Shown: in pieces, positions 53,174 to 62,498 of the stretch | Numbering within the stretch: position 1 is the stretch's first letter | Layout: each line of letters opens with the position of its first letter | NCBI RefSeq assembly: GCF_007570835.1 | Contig: NZ_SUNC01000002.1 | Coordinates: 186,001-250,000 of the forward strand | Direction: 5' to 3' | From: Croceicoccus sediminis | Lineage (GTDB): Bacteria > Pseudomonadota > Alphaproteobacteria > Sphingomonadales > Sphingomonadaceae | Length of the DNA: 64,000 bases | Notes under the pieces: generated by a model | The model's database searches: none | The model's input: the letters and a program-made list of their open reading frames with translations, nothing else | Told to the model about the DNA's origin: nothing | Made by a program: the position numbers and the translations under genes

Positions 53174-56100
53174 ATGAACTTCCGCAACCTGTCCGCCTGG
53201 TCGATCCGCAACCCGATCGTTCCGATCGTCCTGTTCACCGCTCTGCTGTTCGCCGGGATGTTCTCGTTTGCGCGGATGGACGTGAACAACAATCCCGACG
53301 TCGATTTCCCCGGTGTGAACGTCCGCATCTCGCAGCCCGGCGCCGCGCCGAGCGAGATCAACACCCAGATCACCCAGAAGGTCGAGGCCGCGGTCCGATC
53401 AATCAACGGCGTGGACGAAATCCAGTCGACCGCGCGCGAAGGTTCCAGCAACACGTTCGTGCAGTTCGAACTGGGCATCGATCCGAACGAGGCCACGAAC
53501 GAGGTCCGCAACACGATCGACCAGATCCGCAGCGACCTGCCCGACGGCATTCTCGAACCGCAGGTGTCGAAGGTCGATATCGCGGGCGGCCCGATCGCCT
53601 ACTTCGCGATCGCCGCCGACGACATGACGATGGAACAGCTTAGCTGGTTCGTCGACGACACCGTCGCCAAGCGCCTGCTTTCGATCGAAGGCATGGCCTC
53701 GGTCAGCCGCAATGGCGGCGTCGACCGCGAAATCCGCGTCGTGCTCGACCCGGCCAAGATGATGTCGCTTGGCGTCACGGCGGCACAGGTCAACGCCGTG
53801 CTGCGCCAGGTCAACGTCGATGCCGCGGGCGGCCAGGCAGAAATCGCCGGTGCGCGACAGTCTGTCCGCGTCCTGGGCAATGCCGACGACGCCTTCCGGC
53901 TGGGCGAAACCCGCATCAACCTGTCAGGCGGGCGCATCATCCGGTTGAAGGACATCGCGACCGTCACCGACAGCTATTCCGAACAGACCCGCATCGCCAA
54001 GCTCAAGGGACGGCAGGTCGTCACTTTCAGCCTGGAACGGGCGAAGGGCGCATCGGAAGTGTCGGTCTACGACGACGCGGTGGCCGAGCTGGAGAAGATC
54101 AAGGAAGAGAATCCGGGCATTCACATCAACCGGCTTTTCACCTCGGTCACCTACACCAAGGACCAGTACAAAAGCTCGATAGAGGCGCTCGTCGAAGGGG
54201 CGCTGCTGGCGATCATCGTCGTGTTCTTCTTCCTGCGCGATTGGCGCGCCACGATCATCAGCGCCATCGCCATCCCGCTTTCGGCAATCCCGACGTTCTT
54301 CTTCATGGACCTCATGGGATTTTCGCTGAACACGCTGTCGCTACTCGCGCTCAGCCTTGTCGCGGGTGTGCTGGTCGATGACGCCATCGTCGAGATCGAG
54401 AACATCGTGCGCCACATGCGCATGGGCAAATCGGCTTATCAGGCATCCATCGACGCTGCCGACGAAATCGGCCTGGCGGTCGTCGCGACCACGATGTGCA
54501 TCGTCGCCGTCTTCCTGCCGGTCGGCCTGATGCCGGGCATTTCGGGCCAGTTCTTCAAGAACTTCGGCCTGACCGTCGTTGCTGCGGTGCTGACCAGCCT
54601 TGCCGTCGCGCGCATGATAACGCCCATGGTCGCGGCTTACTTCCTGCGTGCAAAGGGGCATGCCGAACATGGCGGGGGCCGCATGATGGACCTCTACATG
54701 CGCCTGCTCCCCTATATGCTGGACGAAACCAAGGCCGAGGACCGCAAGGCCCGTCCGGCCCGCGATATCGAGATGTTCGTGCCCGCCTTCGTGCTGGCCG
54801 TTTTCGTCTTCGCCATCGGTGCAAGCTTCGGACTGGCCACGGCCGAATATGGCGACACCGTGGGCGAGGGGCTTGTCACGGCCGGCAAGGTTCTTGGCGG
54901 AACGCTTATCGCAGCGGCCATCGCGGGCGGTGCGTTGTTCGGCATCAGCCTGCTCATCGCAGTCATCGTACGGGCAACGCGCGGCGGCGGCGGCGCGATG
55001 GCGCGGCTTCGCGCTTTCGGCCACCGCGCTTTTGCCCGCCTGTTCGATCACCGTTTCTGGGCGTTCGTCGGCGGCGTCGCGGCTCTCGTCCTGACCGCGA
55101 TCCTGCTCGTTTCCCTGCCGCAGCAGTTCCAGCCCGAATCCGATCAGGACACCAGCCAGGTCCGGATCGAAATGACGCCGGGCACCACGCTGGATCAGAC
55201 CGTGGCCGTCGCCGACAGCATTTCGGACCTGCTTTACCAGCAGCCCGAAGTCGAACGCGCGCTGATGTCGGTCTACGAAGGCAACGGCAATCTCTATATC
55301 GCGCTCAAGGACGACCGAGACACGACGAGCATCGAGTTCGAAAATCGCCTGACCCCGCTGCTGCAGGAGATTCCCGATGCCCGCGTAAGCTTCGCTTCGC
55401 AGTCGGGCGGCTTCGGCACGGGCCGCGACATCACCATCATGCTTTCGGGTTCGGATTCGGATCAGCTTGAGGAAGTCGCCAACCAGCTGGTCAACGAAAT
55501 GCGCGGGCTCGATTCGCTCATCGCCCCGCGTATCGACGCCGATCTTCAGCGCCCCGAACTCGTCATCACGCCGCGCCCGGATCTCATGGCGCAGCTTGGC
55601 GTGACCACCGCCTCGCTCAGCCAGGCGATCCGCATCGCCACTATCGGCGAGATCGATCAGAACGCGGCCAAGTTCTCGCTGTCCGACCGTCAGATCCCGA
55701 TCCGGGTGATCCTTGCCAAGAAATCGCGTCAGGACATCTCCACGATCGAGAACCTGCCGATCCCGACCGCCAATGGCGCTTCGGTTCCGCTGGGCCGTGT
55801 CGCCGATGTCAGCTTCGGTGCCGGTCCGACCCAGATCCAGCGTTTCAACCTGTCCCGCCGCATCCTCGTCGGTGCCGACATGGCTGACGGTCAGGTGAAG
55901 GGCAACGTGATGGCGGAGATCAACAAGCTGCCCACGATGCAGAACCTGCCGACGGGCGTATCGACCCCGCCGGTCGGCGATGACGAGTGGCAGCAGGAGA
56001 TGGTGACCAACTTCATGTATGCGGTCATCACCGGCATCTTCCTCGTCTTTGCGGTGCTGGTCCTGCTCTACAAGCGCGTAATCTCGCCGCTGGTGAACAT

Positions 56101-56623
56101 GACCTCGATCCTGCTCGCGCCGCTCGGCGGGCTGTTGTTGCTCGCCTTTCTGGGGCTGTTCGACAGGAACCTCGGCATCATCTCCATGCCGGTCTATATC
56201 GGGCTGTTGATGCTTTTGGGTATCGTCGCCAAGAACTCGATCCTGCTGATCGACTTCGCGATCGAGGAGATGGAAGCCGGCGTGCCGAAGAAGGAAGCGA
56301 TCATCGATGCCGGGCATAAGCGTGCCCAGCCGATCGTGATGACCACCGTGGCCATGGCCGCGGGCATGATCCCGACGGCCCTTTCGCTAAGCGGTGACGG
56401 CGCATTCCGCGCGCCGATGGGCACGGTCGTGATCGGCGGTCTGATTTTGTCGACGATCCTGACGCTGGTCATCGTGCCGGCCGGCTTCTCCATCGCGGAC
56501 GGGTTCGAAAAGCGCGTCGGTCCCAAGCTGCGCCACTGGTTCCTGACTTATCGCCCCGGCGACGAACACGGGTTGCGCGACGATGCACTGGGCGGAGGCA
56601 ATCGCCCCGCCCCGGCGGAATAA
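53174..56623 (+). CDS. RND efflux transporter permease (AcrB family) with extra membrane insert
   Basis: A proton-driven drug exporter of the inner membrane, 1149 residues, longer than the usual 1020-1050. Proton-relay aspartates are in GVLVDDAIVEIEN (about 405) and the relay lysine is in GIVAKNSILLIDF. Two periplasmic porter loops are present. Between hydrophobic helices 6 and 7 an insert at about 534-600 adds two strongly hydrophobic segments (MFVPAFVLAVFVFAIGASFG; LGGTLIAAAIAGGALFGISL) absent in AcrB. Substrate is unknown. It is co-transcribed with the adaptor gene. Confidence 0.95.
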   Translation: MNFRNLSAWSIRNPIVPIVLFTALLFAGMFSFARMDVNNNPDVDFPGVNVRISQPGAAPSEINTQITQKVEAAVRSINGVDEIQSTAREGSSNTFVQFELGIDPNEATNEVRNTIDQIRSDLPDGILEPQVSKVDIAGGPIAYFAIAADDMTMEQLSWFVDDTVAKRLLSIEGMASVSRNGGVDREIRVVLDPAKMMSLGVTAAQVNAVLRQVNVDAAGGQAEIAGARQSVRVLGNADDAFRLGETRINLSGGRIIRLKDIATVTDSYSEQTRIAKLKGRQVVTFSLERAKGASEVSVYDDAVAELEKIKEENPGIHINRLFTSVTYTKDQYKSSIEALVEGALLAIIVVFFFLRDWRATIISAIAIPLSAIPTFFFMDLMGFSLNTLSLLALSLVAGVLVDDAIVEIENIVRHMRMGKSAYQASIDAADEIGLAVVATTMCIVAVFLPVGLMPGISGQFFKNFGLTVVAAVLTSLAVARMITPMVAAYFLRAKGHAEHGGGRMMDLYMRLLPYMLDETKAEDRKARPARDIEMFVPAFVLAVFVFAIGASFGLATAEYGDTVGEGLVTAGKVLGGTLIAAAIAGGALFGISLLIAVIVRATRGGGGAMARLRAFGHRAFARLFDHRFWAFVGGVAALVLTAILLVSLPQQFQPESDQDTSQVRIEMTPGTTLDQTVAVADSISDLLYQQPEVERALMSVYEGNGNLYIALKDDRDTTSIEFENRLTPLLQEIPDARVSFASQSGGFGTGRDITIMLSGSDSDQLEEVANQLVNEMRGLDSLIAPRIDADLQRPELVITPRPDLMAQLGVTTASLSQAIRIATIGEIDQNAAKFSLSDRQIPIRVILAKKSRQDISTIENLPIPTANGASVPLGRVADVSFGAGPTQIQRFNLSRRILVGADMADGQVKGNVMAEINKLPTMQNLPTGVSTPPVGDDEWQQEMVTNFMYAVITGIFLVFAVLVLLYKRVISPLVNMTSILLAPLGGLLLLAFLGLFDRNLGIISMPVYIGLLMLLGIVAKNSILLIDFAIEEMEAGVPKKEAIIDAGHKRAQPIVMTTVAMAAGMIPTALSLSGDGAFRAPMGTVVIGGLILSTILTLVIVPAGFSIADGFEKRVGPKLRHWFLTYRPGDEHGLRDDALGGGNRPAPAE

Positions 56624-56681
56624 TGCGCAAGACGCGCCCGGTTTGACCGGCAGAGAAGACCTCGCGCCCGGCACGGGCGAG

Positions 56682-57911
56682 ATGCCCGACCGGGCCCGCA
56701 CCATGCGCAGGGTGGCGACGGGTCTGCTCGTCCTCATGGCGGCCGTTTTCCTCGTCTCGCGCCAGTATGCCGGGATGCACCCGTCGGTCGGTTACGTCAT
56801 GGCCTTTTCCGAGGCCGCGATGGTCGGCGCGCTAGCGGACTGGTTCGCGGTCACGGCGCTGTTCCGGCATCCGCTGGGCATCCCGATCCCGCACACCGCG
56901 ATCATCCCGACCAACAAGGACCGCATCGCCGACACCATGGCGGGCTTCCTGCGGACCAATTTCCTCACGCCCCAGGTCGTGGCCCGCCGCATGGCCGGGA
57001 TGAACATCGCTCGCGGCATCGGCGACTATCTGGCTGCGCCCGAACATGGCGGTGGCGGAGTCCGGGCAGGGGCGGCAGAACTGTTTGCCGAAATCCTCGA
57101 ATCGCTCGACCCCGAAAGGCTGGGCGAACAGGTCCGCTCGGGCCTCAAGAACCAGCTCGACAAGCTGGATGTCGCACCGCTTCTGGGCAATGTCCTGACC
57201 ACCGCCATCGCCGATGGAAAGCACTTGCCGCTGGTCGATTCGACGATCCGCTGGGCCGGTCTCACGCTGGAGGCGAACGAGCCGATGGTGCGGACCATGA
57301 TCCACGAACGTGCCAATGCCTTGCTGCGCTGGACGGGGCTGGACGAACGGCTGGCCAATTCGGTGCTCGACGGGCTTTACCGGATGCTGGCCGAAATGCT
57401 GGTGAACCCCGATCATCCGGTCCGCGCCAAGATCGAGGAAGGGCTGGAGAAACTGGCCCACGATCTCGTCCACGATCCCGAAATGCGTGATCGTGTCGAA
57501 GGGATGAAGCACGAGATCCTGTCCAGCCCCGCCGTCGGCGTCTGGTGGCAAAGCGTTTGGGAAAGGATGCGGCGCGGCCTCATCGACATGGCCCGCAATC
57601 CCGATGCCGCGCTGGCCGGTCAGCTTGGCGGGGCGATTTCGGAACTGGGCCAGGCCCTGCGCGACGATACGCGCCTGCAGATACAGATCAACCGCTTCGC
57701 ACGCCGCAGCGCCGTCGGCATCGCCAACCGTTATGGCGATCAGCTCGTGCGGCTCGTCTCCGAAACCGTGAAACGCTGGGATGCGACGACGATAACTCAG
57801 CGGGTCGAAGGCGCGGTTGGGCGCGACCTGCAGTTCATCCGCATTAACGGCACGCTCGTCGGCGGGCTTGTCGGCGTTGTGATCCACACGCTCGACGTCT
57901 TGCTTTCCTGA
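56682..57911 (+). CDS. DUF445 family membrane-associated protein
   Basis: 409 residues from ATG 56682; upstream TTG or GTG starts in the frame cannot be excluded. An N-terminal hydrophobic helix (about 10-28) and a second near 45 precede ADWFAVTALFRHPLGIPIPHTAIIP, the DUF445 signature. A long soluble helical region follows, and a hydrophobic helix ends the protein (LVGGLVGVVIHTLDVLL). Family function is unknown. It begins 58 bp after the RND permease stop and may be read through from it. Confidence 0.86.
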   Translation: MPDRARTMRRVATGLLVLMAAVFLVSRQYAGMHPSVGYVMAFSEAAMVGALADWFAVTALFRHPLGIPIPHTAIIPTNKDRIADTMAGFLRTNFLTPQVVARRMAGMNIARGIGDYLAAPEHGGGGVRAGAAELFAEILESLDPERLGEQVRSGLKNQLDKLDVAPLLGNVLTTAIADGKHLPLVDSTIRWAGLTLEANEPMVRTMIHERANALLRWTGLDERLANSVLDGLYRMLAEMLVNPDHPVRAKIEEGLEKLAHDLVHDPEMRDRVEGMKHEILSSPAVGVWWQSVWERMRRGLIDMARNPDAALAGQLGGAISELGQALRDDTRLQIQINRFARRSAVGIANRYGDQLVRLVSETVKRWDATTITQRVEGAVGRDLQFIRINGTLVGGLVGVVIHTLDVLLS

Positions 57912-58044
57912 TCCGACCCCGCCTGAACATTCCCGCCTAAGTGCAATTGCCTAGCCGCGCTTGCGGGCGCTGTTGATGGGCGCGTCGTTAACCCTGTTCC
58001 TCCCGGGGAGGCATCGGCCTTCCGCAGATGGAGGGATCGGGATC

Positions 58045-58812
58045 ATGTCGCGCACGACACAGGCCCTGGAACACGAAGTCGCCGCGATCCTCGCCTTGCG
58101 TAGCGGTCCGCAGGGGCCGCGCATATTGCATGCCATCGACGCACATTTTGACCGTATCATGCACCTCATCGCACCGCGCATCCGGCACTTCACCCGCGTC
58201 TACGGCCTTCTCGACATGGCCGAAGACGCGCGGCAGGCCTGCGCCATCGGCGTGCATCGCGCGATCTGCGAATACGATCCGGCCCGCGCGCTGTTTACGA
58301 CGTTCGTGAACTGGCAACTGCGCTGCGAACTCCAGGCCCTGCGCCACCGCGTCCGCCTCGATTCGCGCGACAGTGCAAAGCGGGTCGGTGCGCGTACCGT
58401 CTCTCTCGAGGCGATGATGGGCGAAGGCGAAGACGGCCCCGGCTTCGAGATCGAGGATGAGAGTGCAAGCGCAAGGGTCGAGGCAGAGACGTCGGCCCGC
58501 ATCGCGCACCGTACGCTGGATGACATGCTAGACGACTACGAAGCGATGATGCGCGAACGCGCCGCGCGTGACCAGGCAAGGGCAACGGTGCGCAGCCGGG
58601 AAACGATGCCGGGCACGCTGCACCCGGATGAACTGGACGTGCTGGAACGCGATCTGGCCATGGAGCGCGCGATCGTCGCCCGATACGTTTTCGCCGACAG
58701 CGACAAGTCGCGATTCGATCCCGACCATCCGCTGGACCGCGAAAAACAACGCCAGATTTCACGCCGCGTGCTGCGCAACATCCGCGCACGACTCGAAAGC
58801 GTCGCGGCCTGA
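58045..58812 (+). CDS. Sigma-70 region-2-like protein, no region 4
   Basis: 255 residues from ATG 58045, which has GGAGG at suitable spacing. The N-terminal 110 residues resemble sigma-70 region 2: a helical stretch, then LDMAEDARQACAIGVHRAICEYDPARALFTTFVNWQLRCELQALRHR, with the aromatic FTTFVNWQLR pattern of core-binding regions. The C-terminal part is acidic, then basic (REKQRQISRRVLRNIRARL), and I see no clear region 4 helix-turn-helix. It may be a divergent sigma factor or a derived regulator. It stands alone near tRNA-Gln. Confidence 0.6.
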   Translation: MSRTTQALEHEVAAILALRSGPQGPRILHAIDAHFDRIMHLIAPRIRHFTRVYGLLDMAEDARQACAIGVHRAICEYDPARALFTTFVNWQLRCELQALRHRVRLDSRDSAKRVGARTVSLEAMMGEGEDGPGFEIEDESASARVEAETSARIAHRTLDDMLDDYEAMMRERAARDQARATVRSRETMPGTLHPDELDVLERDLAMERAIVARYVFADSDKSRFDPDHPLDREKQRQISRRVLRNIRARLESVAA

Positions 58813-58842
58813 GGGACAAGGCGTTCGATGATGGCGAGAGGA

Positions 58843-58916
58843 TGGATGCCCCGCGAGGATTCGAACCTCGATAGACGGAATCAGAAACCGTAGTCTTACC
58901 ATTAGACGACGGGGCA
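58843..58916 (-). tRNA. tRNA-Gln (anticodon CTG)
   Basis: Reverse complement folds into a full cloverleaf: 7-bp acceptor stem (TGCCCCG/CGGGGCA), D arm GTCT/AGAC, anticodon loop TTCTGAT with anticodon CTG, T arm CGAGG/CCTCG with TTCGAAT loop, and an encoded CCA. The discriminator base is T, unusual for glutamine tRNAs, and the anticodon stem has a T-T closing pair. The U1-A72 pair is a known GatCAB recognition feature. It lies between the sigma-like gene and ppx/gppA. Confidence 0.88.
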
Positions 58917-59107
58917 ACGGGCAGCCAAATGGCCGCCGAGGGGCGCCCAATATTCGCATCTCCCGCCTGCGTCAAGGCGAGTCTTGCATGGTTTCGGGCC
59001 GCGAACTTGTCACATTAACCGCCCGTCGTTAGCATGGGTTCCAGGTTCGCTGCGCACGGCCACTGGTCGGCGGCGCAGTTCATTGATTTTGGATTTGGAA
59101 ATACAGC

Positions 59108-60343
59108 ATGGCGGATCTTGACCCGCCGGCAACGCAGGACGGGGATCGGCAGGCCGAGGATGGGCCGCACGATCCGGGATCGGAAGGGGCAAAGAGGCCC
59201 CCATCTGCCAAGAGCGCGCCGGACAGGCACTCGTACAACCGGGACGGGCGAGGCAGATCTGCGCGCGGGAACGACCCGCAACGCAATGCCAAGCCTGCAC
59301 CGAATGGCGCGCCGCAGGGCCGCCCGTCGCGGCAGGCCTATGCCGCGATCGACCTTGGCACCAACAATTGCCGTCTTCTCATCGCACGGCCGTCAGGCGA
59401 AAACTTCGTCGTGATCGATGCGTTCAGCCGCGTCGTGCGGCTGGGCGAAGGGCTGGCGCAGACCGGCCGCCTGTCGGACGAGGCGATGGATCGCGCACTG
59501 TCCGCGCTCCACGTCTGTTCCGACAAGTTGAAGCGCCGTAACGTCCATCTGGCCCGATCCGTCGCGACAGAGGCGTGCCGCCGTGCCTCGAACGGCGACG
59601 ATTTCATCGAGCGTGTCCGGAGCGAAACCGGCATCGTGCTCGACGTGATCAGCGCGCAGGAAGAAGCGCGGCTCGCCGTTCTGGGCTGTCACGTCCTGCT
59701 GGAGCGCGGCGAAGGCCCGGCGATGATCTTCGACATCGGCGGCGGTTCGACCGAGCTGGTCCTGATCGAAACCGGCAAGGCGGTGCCGCGCATCGTGGAC
59801 TGGCAATCGGTGCCCTGGGGCGTCGTTTCGCTGACCGAGAGTTTCCCCGCTAGCGCGGACGAGGAAACCGACGTGCATCGCCTCGACCGCTATCGCAGGA
59901 TGCGCCGCACGGTACATCAGTCTTTTGCCGACTTCTCCAACCGCCTGACGCCTTTCCGCTCGCAAGGCGGGAAAGATGGCCTGCGCCTGCTGGGCACCAG
60001 CGGCACCGTCACTACGCTGGCCAGCCTGCATCTCGGCCTGCCGCAATACGACCGCCGCGCGGTCGACGGGCTGATCGTGGAGGCGACGGCCATGCGCGAC
60101 ATCGCCAAGAGCCTGTCGCATATCTCGCCCGCCGAACGGCAGGCGCTGCCTTGCATCGGGCGCGACCGGGCCGAGCTTGTCGTCGCGGGCTGTGCGATCC
60201 TGGAGACGATCCTCGACCTCTGGCCCGCCGCTCGCCTTGGCGTGGCCGATCGCGGGATTCGCGAAGGTATCTTGCGATCCCTGATGGGCGGGGCGAGGCT
60301 GGATCAGCCACGCGCTCTCGCCCAGCGTGAAAAACCGCTGTAA
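59108..60343 (+). CDS. Ppx/GppA family exopolyphosphatase/pppGpp phosphatase
   Basis: A phosphatase of the ASKHA fold that hydrolyses polyphosphate or pppGpp. The 411 residues include a disordered, charged N-terminal extension (about 1-75) before the domain start [15 protein letters not shown], followed by [11 protein letters not shown] and [13 protein letters not shown]. The C-terminus ends [14 protein letters not shown]. Which activity dominates is not readable. It lies ten bases before rlmE and is probably co-transcribed with it. Confidence 0.92.
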   Translation: MADLDPPATQDGDRQAEDGPHDPGSEGAKRPPSAKSAPDRHSYNRDGRGRSARGNDPQRNAKPAPNGAPQGRPSRQAYAAIDLGTNNCRLLIARPSGENFVVIDAFSRVVRLGEGLAQTGRLSDEAMDRALSALHVCSDKLKRRNVHLARSVATEACRRASNGDDFIERVRSETGIVLDVISAQEEARLAVLGCHVLLERGEGPAMIFDIGGGSTELVLIETGKAVPRIVDWQSVPWGVVSLTESFPASADEETDVHRLDRYRRMRRTVHQSFADFSNRLTPFRSQGGKDGLRLLGTSGTVTTLASLHLGLPQYDRRAVDGLIVEATAMRDIAKSLSHISPAERQALPCIGRDRAELVVAGCAILETILDLWPAARLGVADRGIREGILRSLMGGARLDQPRALAQREKPL

Positions 60344-60353
60344 GAGGCCCGGC

Positions 60354-61037
60354 ATGAGCAGATCGGGTCAGGACCGCCAGAAGCTGAAAAGCAACAAGAA
60401 GCGCACGGCATCGTCGGCGCGCTGGCTGGCGCGTCAGCTGAACGATCCCTACGTCGTGCAGGCCAAGGCCGACGGCTATCGCAGCCGCGCGGCTTATAAG
60501 CTGAAGGAACTGGACGAGAAATTCGCTCTTCTGAAAAAGGCGAACGCGGTGGTCGACCTGGGCATCGCGCCGGGCGGGTGGAGCCAGGTGGTGTCCGAAC
60601 AGCGTCCGCAGGCGAAAATCGTCGGCATCGACCTGCTCGACGTCGATCCGTTGCCGGGTGTGACGATCTTCAAGATGGACTTCATGGACGACGCCGCGCC
60701 CGATGCCCTGATGGAAGCGCTGGGCCAGGCCCCCGATCTTGTCCTGTCCGACATGGCCGCCAACACCGTTGGCCACAAGCAGACCGACCACTTGCGCACG
60801 ATGGGGCTGGTGGAACTGGCCGTCGATTTCGCGGTGCAGACACTGGCGCCGGGCGGCGATTTCGTGGCCAAGGTCTTTGCCGGCGGAACCGACAAGGCCC
60901 TGCTCGACATCCTTAAGAAGAATTTCCGAACCGTGAAACACGCCAAGCCCCCCGCCAGCCGCAAGGGCAGTTCGGAATGGTACGTGATCGCGCAAGGGTT
61001 CAAGGGCGCGGCGAAGAGGAATGAGGACGACGCGTGA
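60354..61037 (+). CDS. rlmE: 23S rRNA (uridine2552-2'-O) methyltransferase RlmE
   Basis: The FtsJ/RrmJ enzyme methylates U2552 in the 23S A loop. The 227 residues from ATG 60354 (AAGAGG upstream) include [14 protein letters not shown], the SAM motif [25 protein letters not shown] and the C-terminal [23 protein letters not shown], with the K-D-K-E catalytic tetrad. The stop overlaps the next start by GTGA. Confidence 0.95.
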   Translation: MSRSGQDRQKLKSNKKRTASSARWLARQLNDPYVVQAKADGYRSRAAYKLKELDEKFALLKKANAVVDLGIAPGGWSQVVSEQRPQAKIVGIDLLDVDPLPGVTIFKMDFMDDAAPDALMEALGQAPDLVLSDMAANTVGHKQTDHLRTMGLVELAVDFAVQTLAPGGDFVAKVFAGGTDKALLDILKKNFRTVKHAKPPASRKGSSEWYVIAQGFKGAAKRNEDDA

Positions 61038-61765
61038 GTGATTCCCAAGTGATGAGGCCTGCCAGCGAGATCGAGCAACAACTGATTGATCGCGGTGCAA
61101 AGGTCAGGCTGAATTCTCGTCTCGCTCTCTTGCATGCCGAGACGCCGCTCAACGTGCGGCATCTCCTCATGCACGGCGATGTTGCGCTTGGCGCTTACAC
61201 ATATGCGACGGGGCCGGGGAAGATAAGGAACACCTCGATCGGCCGGTTTTGTTCAATCGCTGCGAATCTCGTCAGCGGCCTTCCGGAACATCCGGTGAAT
61301 CTTTTTACGACGCATCCCTTCAGCCACGGCAATCGCGGCGGTTTCAACGACGATGAATATATCGATGCCGTCGTTCAGAAAGCAGGCCGGGGCAAGAACG
61401 GCCCGATCCGGATCGGAAACGACGTCTGGATCGGCGAAGGTGCGTTCATCTCGCTAGGTGTTACCATCGGCGATGGGGCGGTGATCGCGGCGCGCGCCGT
61501 CGTGACTAGGGACGTGCCCGCCTATGCCATCGTATGCGGAACTCCGGCAAAGATCCTGCGCTACCGGTTCCCACCGGAGACGATCGCGCTCCTGCTTAAA
61601 AGCGAATGGTGGCGCTATGATCTCCGCCCTCTGAAGCTAGACTATAGGAATCCGGCAGAGTGCGCGGAAAAGGTGATCGAGGCGGATTTGCCGCCCTTGG
61701 CGGTGGACACCGTGTCGGCGCGGAAGGGGGCAGGCAACAATTTCATTCTTTCGGACATTCCCTGA
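61034..61765 (+). CDS. CatB-like O-acetyltransferase (left-handed beta-helix)
   Basis: A xenobiotic-acetyltransferase-type protein, 243 residues from the GTG overlapping rlmE. Hexapeptide repeats lie at about 50-190 ([74 protein letters not shown]), followed by WWRYDL. CatB enzymes acetylate chloramphenicol or sugars; the substrate here is unknown. Its codons use more AGG, CAA, ATT and AAT than its neighbours, suggesting recent gain. It is translationally coupled to rlmE. Confidence 0.86.
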   Translation: MSDSQVMRPASEIEQQLIDRGAKVRLNSRLALLHAETPLNVRHLLMHGDVALGAYTYATGPGKIRNTSIGRFCSIAANLVSGLPEHPVNLFTTHPFSHGNRGGFNDDEYIDAVVQKAGRGKNGPIRIGNDVWIGEGAFISLGVTIGDGAVIAARAVVTRDVPAYAIVCGTPAKILRYRFPPETIALLLKSEWWRYDLRPLKLDYRNPAECAEKVIEADLPPLAVDTVSARKGAGNNFILSDIP

Positions 61766-61801
61766 CCGGAACCGCTTGCCCTGCCGGTCGGTTTACCGGG
61801 C

Positions 61802-62488
61802 ATGGCAGACGAAAACGGCATCAAGATCACCGAAGACGGCCCTTACGAGGTCAGCGCATCGGTGCCTCTCCATCGGCAGACGATCGAAACCGGTCCCGAC
61901 GGCGCATCGCTCGACTGGAAACGGACGGGCGAATACGATGCAGAGCCGAACTATTACTTGTGCCGCTGCGGGCGCAGCGCAAACAAGCCGTTCTGCGACA
62001 ACAGCCACGAAGATGCGGATTTCGACGGCACGGAAACGGCTGATCGCGACGGGTTTGTTGCCAAGGCGGAGAAGTTGGAAGGCCCCCGCTATCATTTGCT
62101 CGACAAGGAAGACCTCTGCGCGTCGGCGCGGTTCTGCGACACGTACCAGACCGTGTGGAAAGAGGTGGAGCAGACCGACGACGAAGAGGTCGCGGAGATA
62201 TTCCTGAAGCAGGTTTCGTGCTGTCCTTCGGGCCGACTGGTCGCGGTGGACGCGTCATCCGATCAGATCGTCGAGGACCGGCGAGAGAAGCGCATCTCCA
62301 CCACGCAAGACCCGGCAGAGCAATGTTCCGGCCCCCTCTATGTAGAGGGCGGCGTGCCGCTTACCGGTGCGGACGGAGAGGCTTACGAGCCGCGAAACCG
62401 CATGGCGCTGTGCCGCTGCGGGGCGAGTGGGAACAAGCCGTTCTGCGACGGATCGCACATCGAGATCGGCTTTTCCGACCGCGACTGA
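61802..62488 (+). CDS. Two-CDGSH iron-sulfur protein with central Fer4_19-like domain
   Basis: 228 residues with three cysteine-rich modules: an N-terminal CDGSH motif CRCGRSANKPFCDNSH, a middle block with LCASARFC and CPSG spaced like a divergent 4Fe-4S mono-cluster domain, and a C-terminal CDGSH motif CRCGASGNKPFCDGSH. CDGSH domains hold 2Fe-2S clusters with Cys3-His ligation. The product may transfer electrons or clusters in the cytoplasm. It is convergent with the amidohydrolase gene, 10 bp away. Confidence 0.88.
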   Translation: MADENGIKITEDGPYEVSASVPLHRQTIETGPDGASLDWKRTGEYDAEPNYYLCRCGRSANKPFCDNSHEDADFDGTETADRDGFVAKAEKLEGPRYHLLDKEDLCASARFCDTYQTVWKEVEQTDDEEVAEIFLKQVSCCPSGRLVAVDASSDQIVEDRREKRISTTQDPAEQCSGPLYVEGGVPLTGADGEAYEPRNRMALCRCGASGNKPFCDGSHIEIGFSDRD

Positions 62489-62498
62489 CGCGCAAGGT

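Noticed and set aside
54341-56317. 658-codon minus-strand frame opposite the RND permease
   Set aside because: Rich in Arg/His/Asp/Gln with no domain logic; the plus strand is a clear RND protein.
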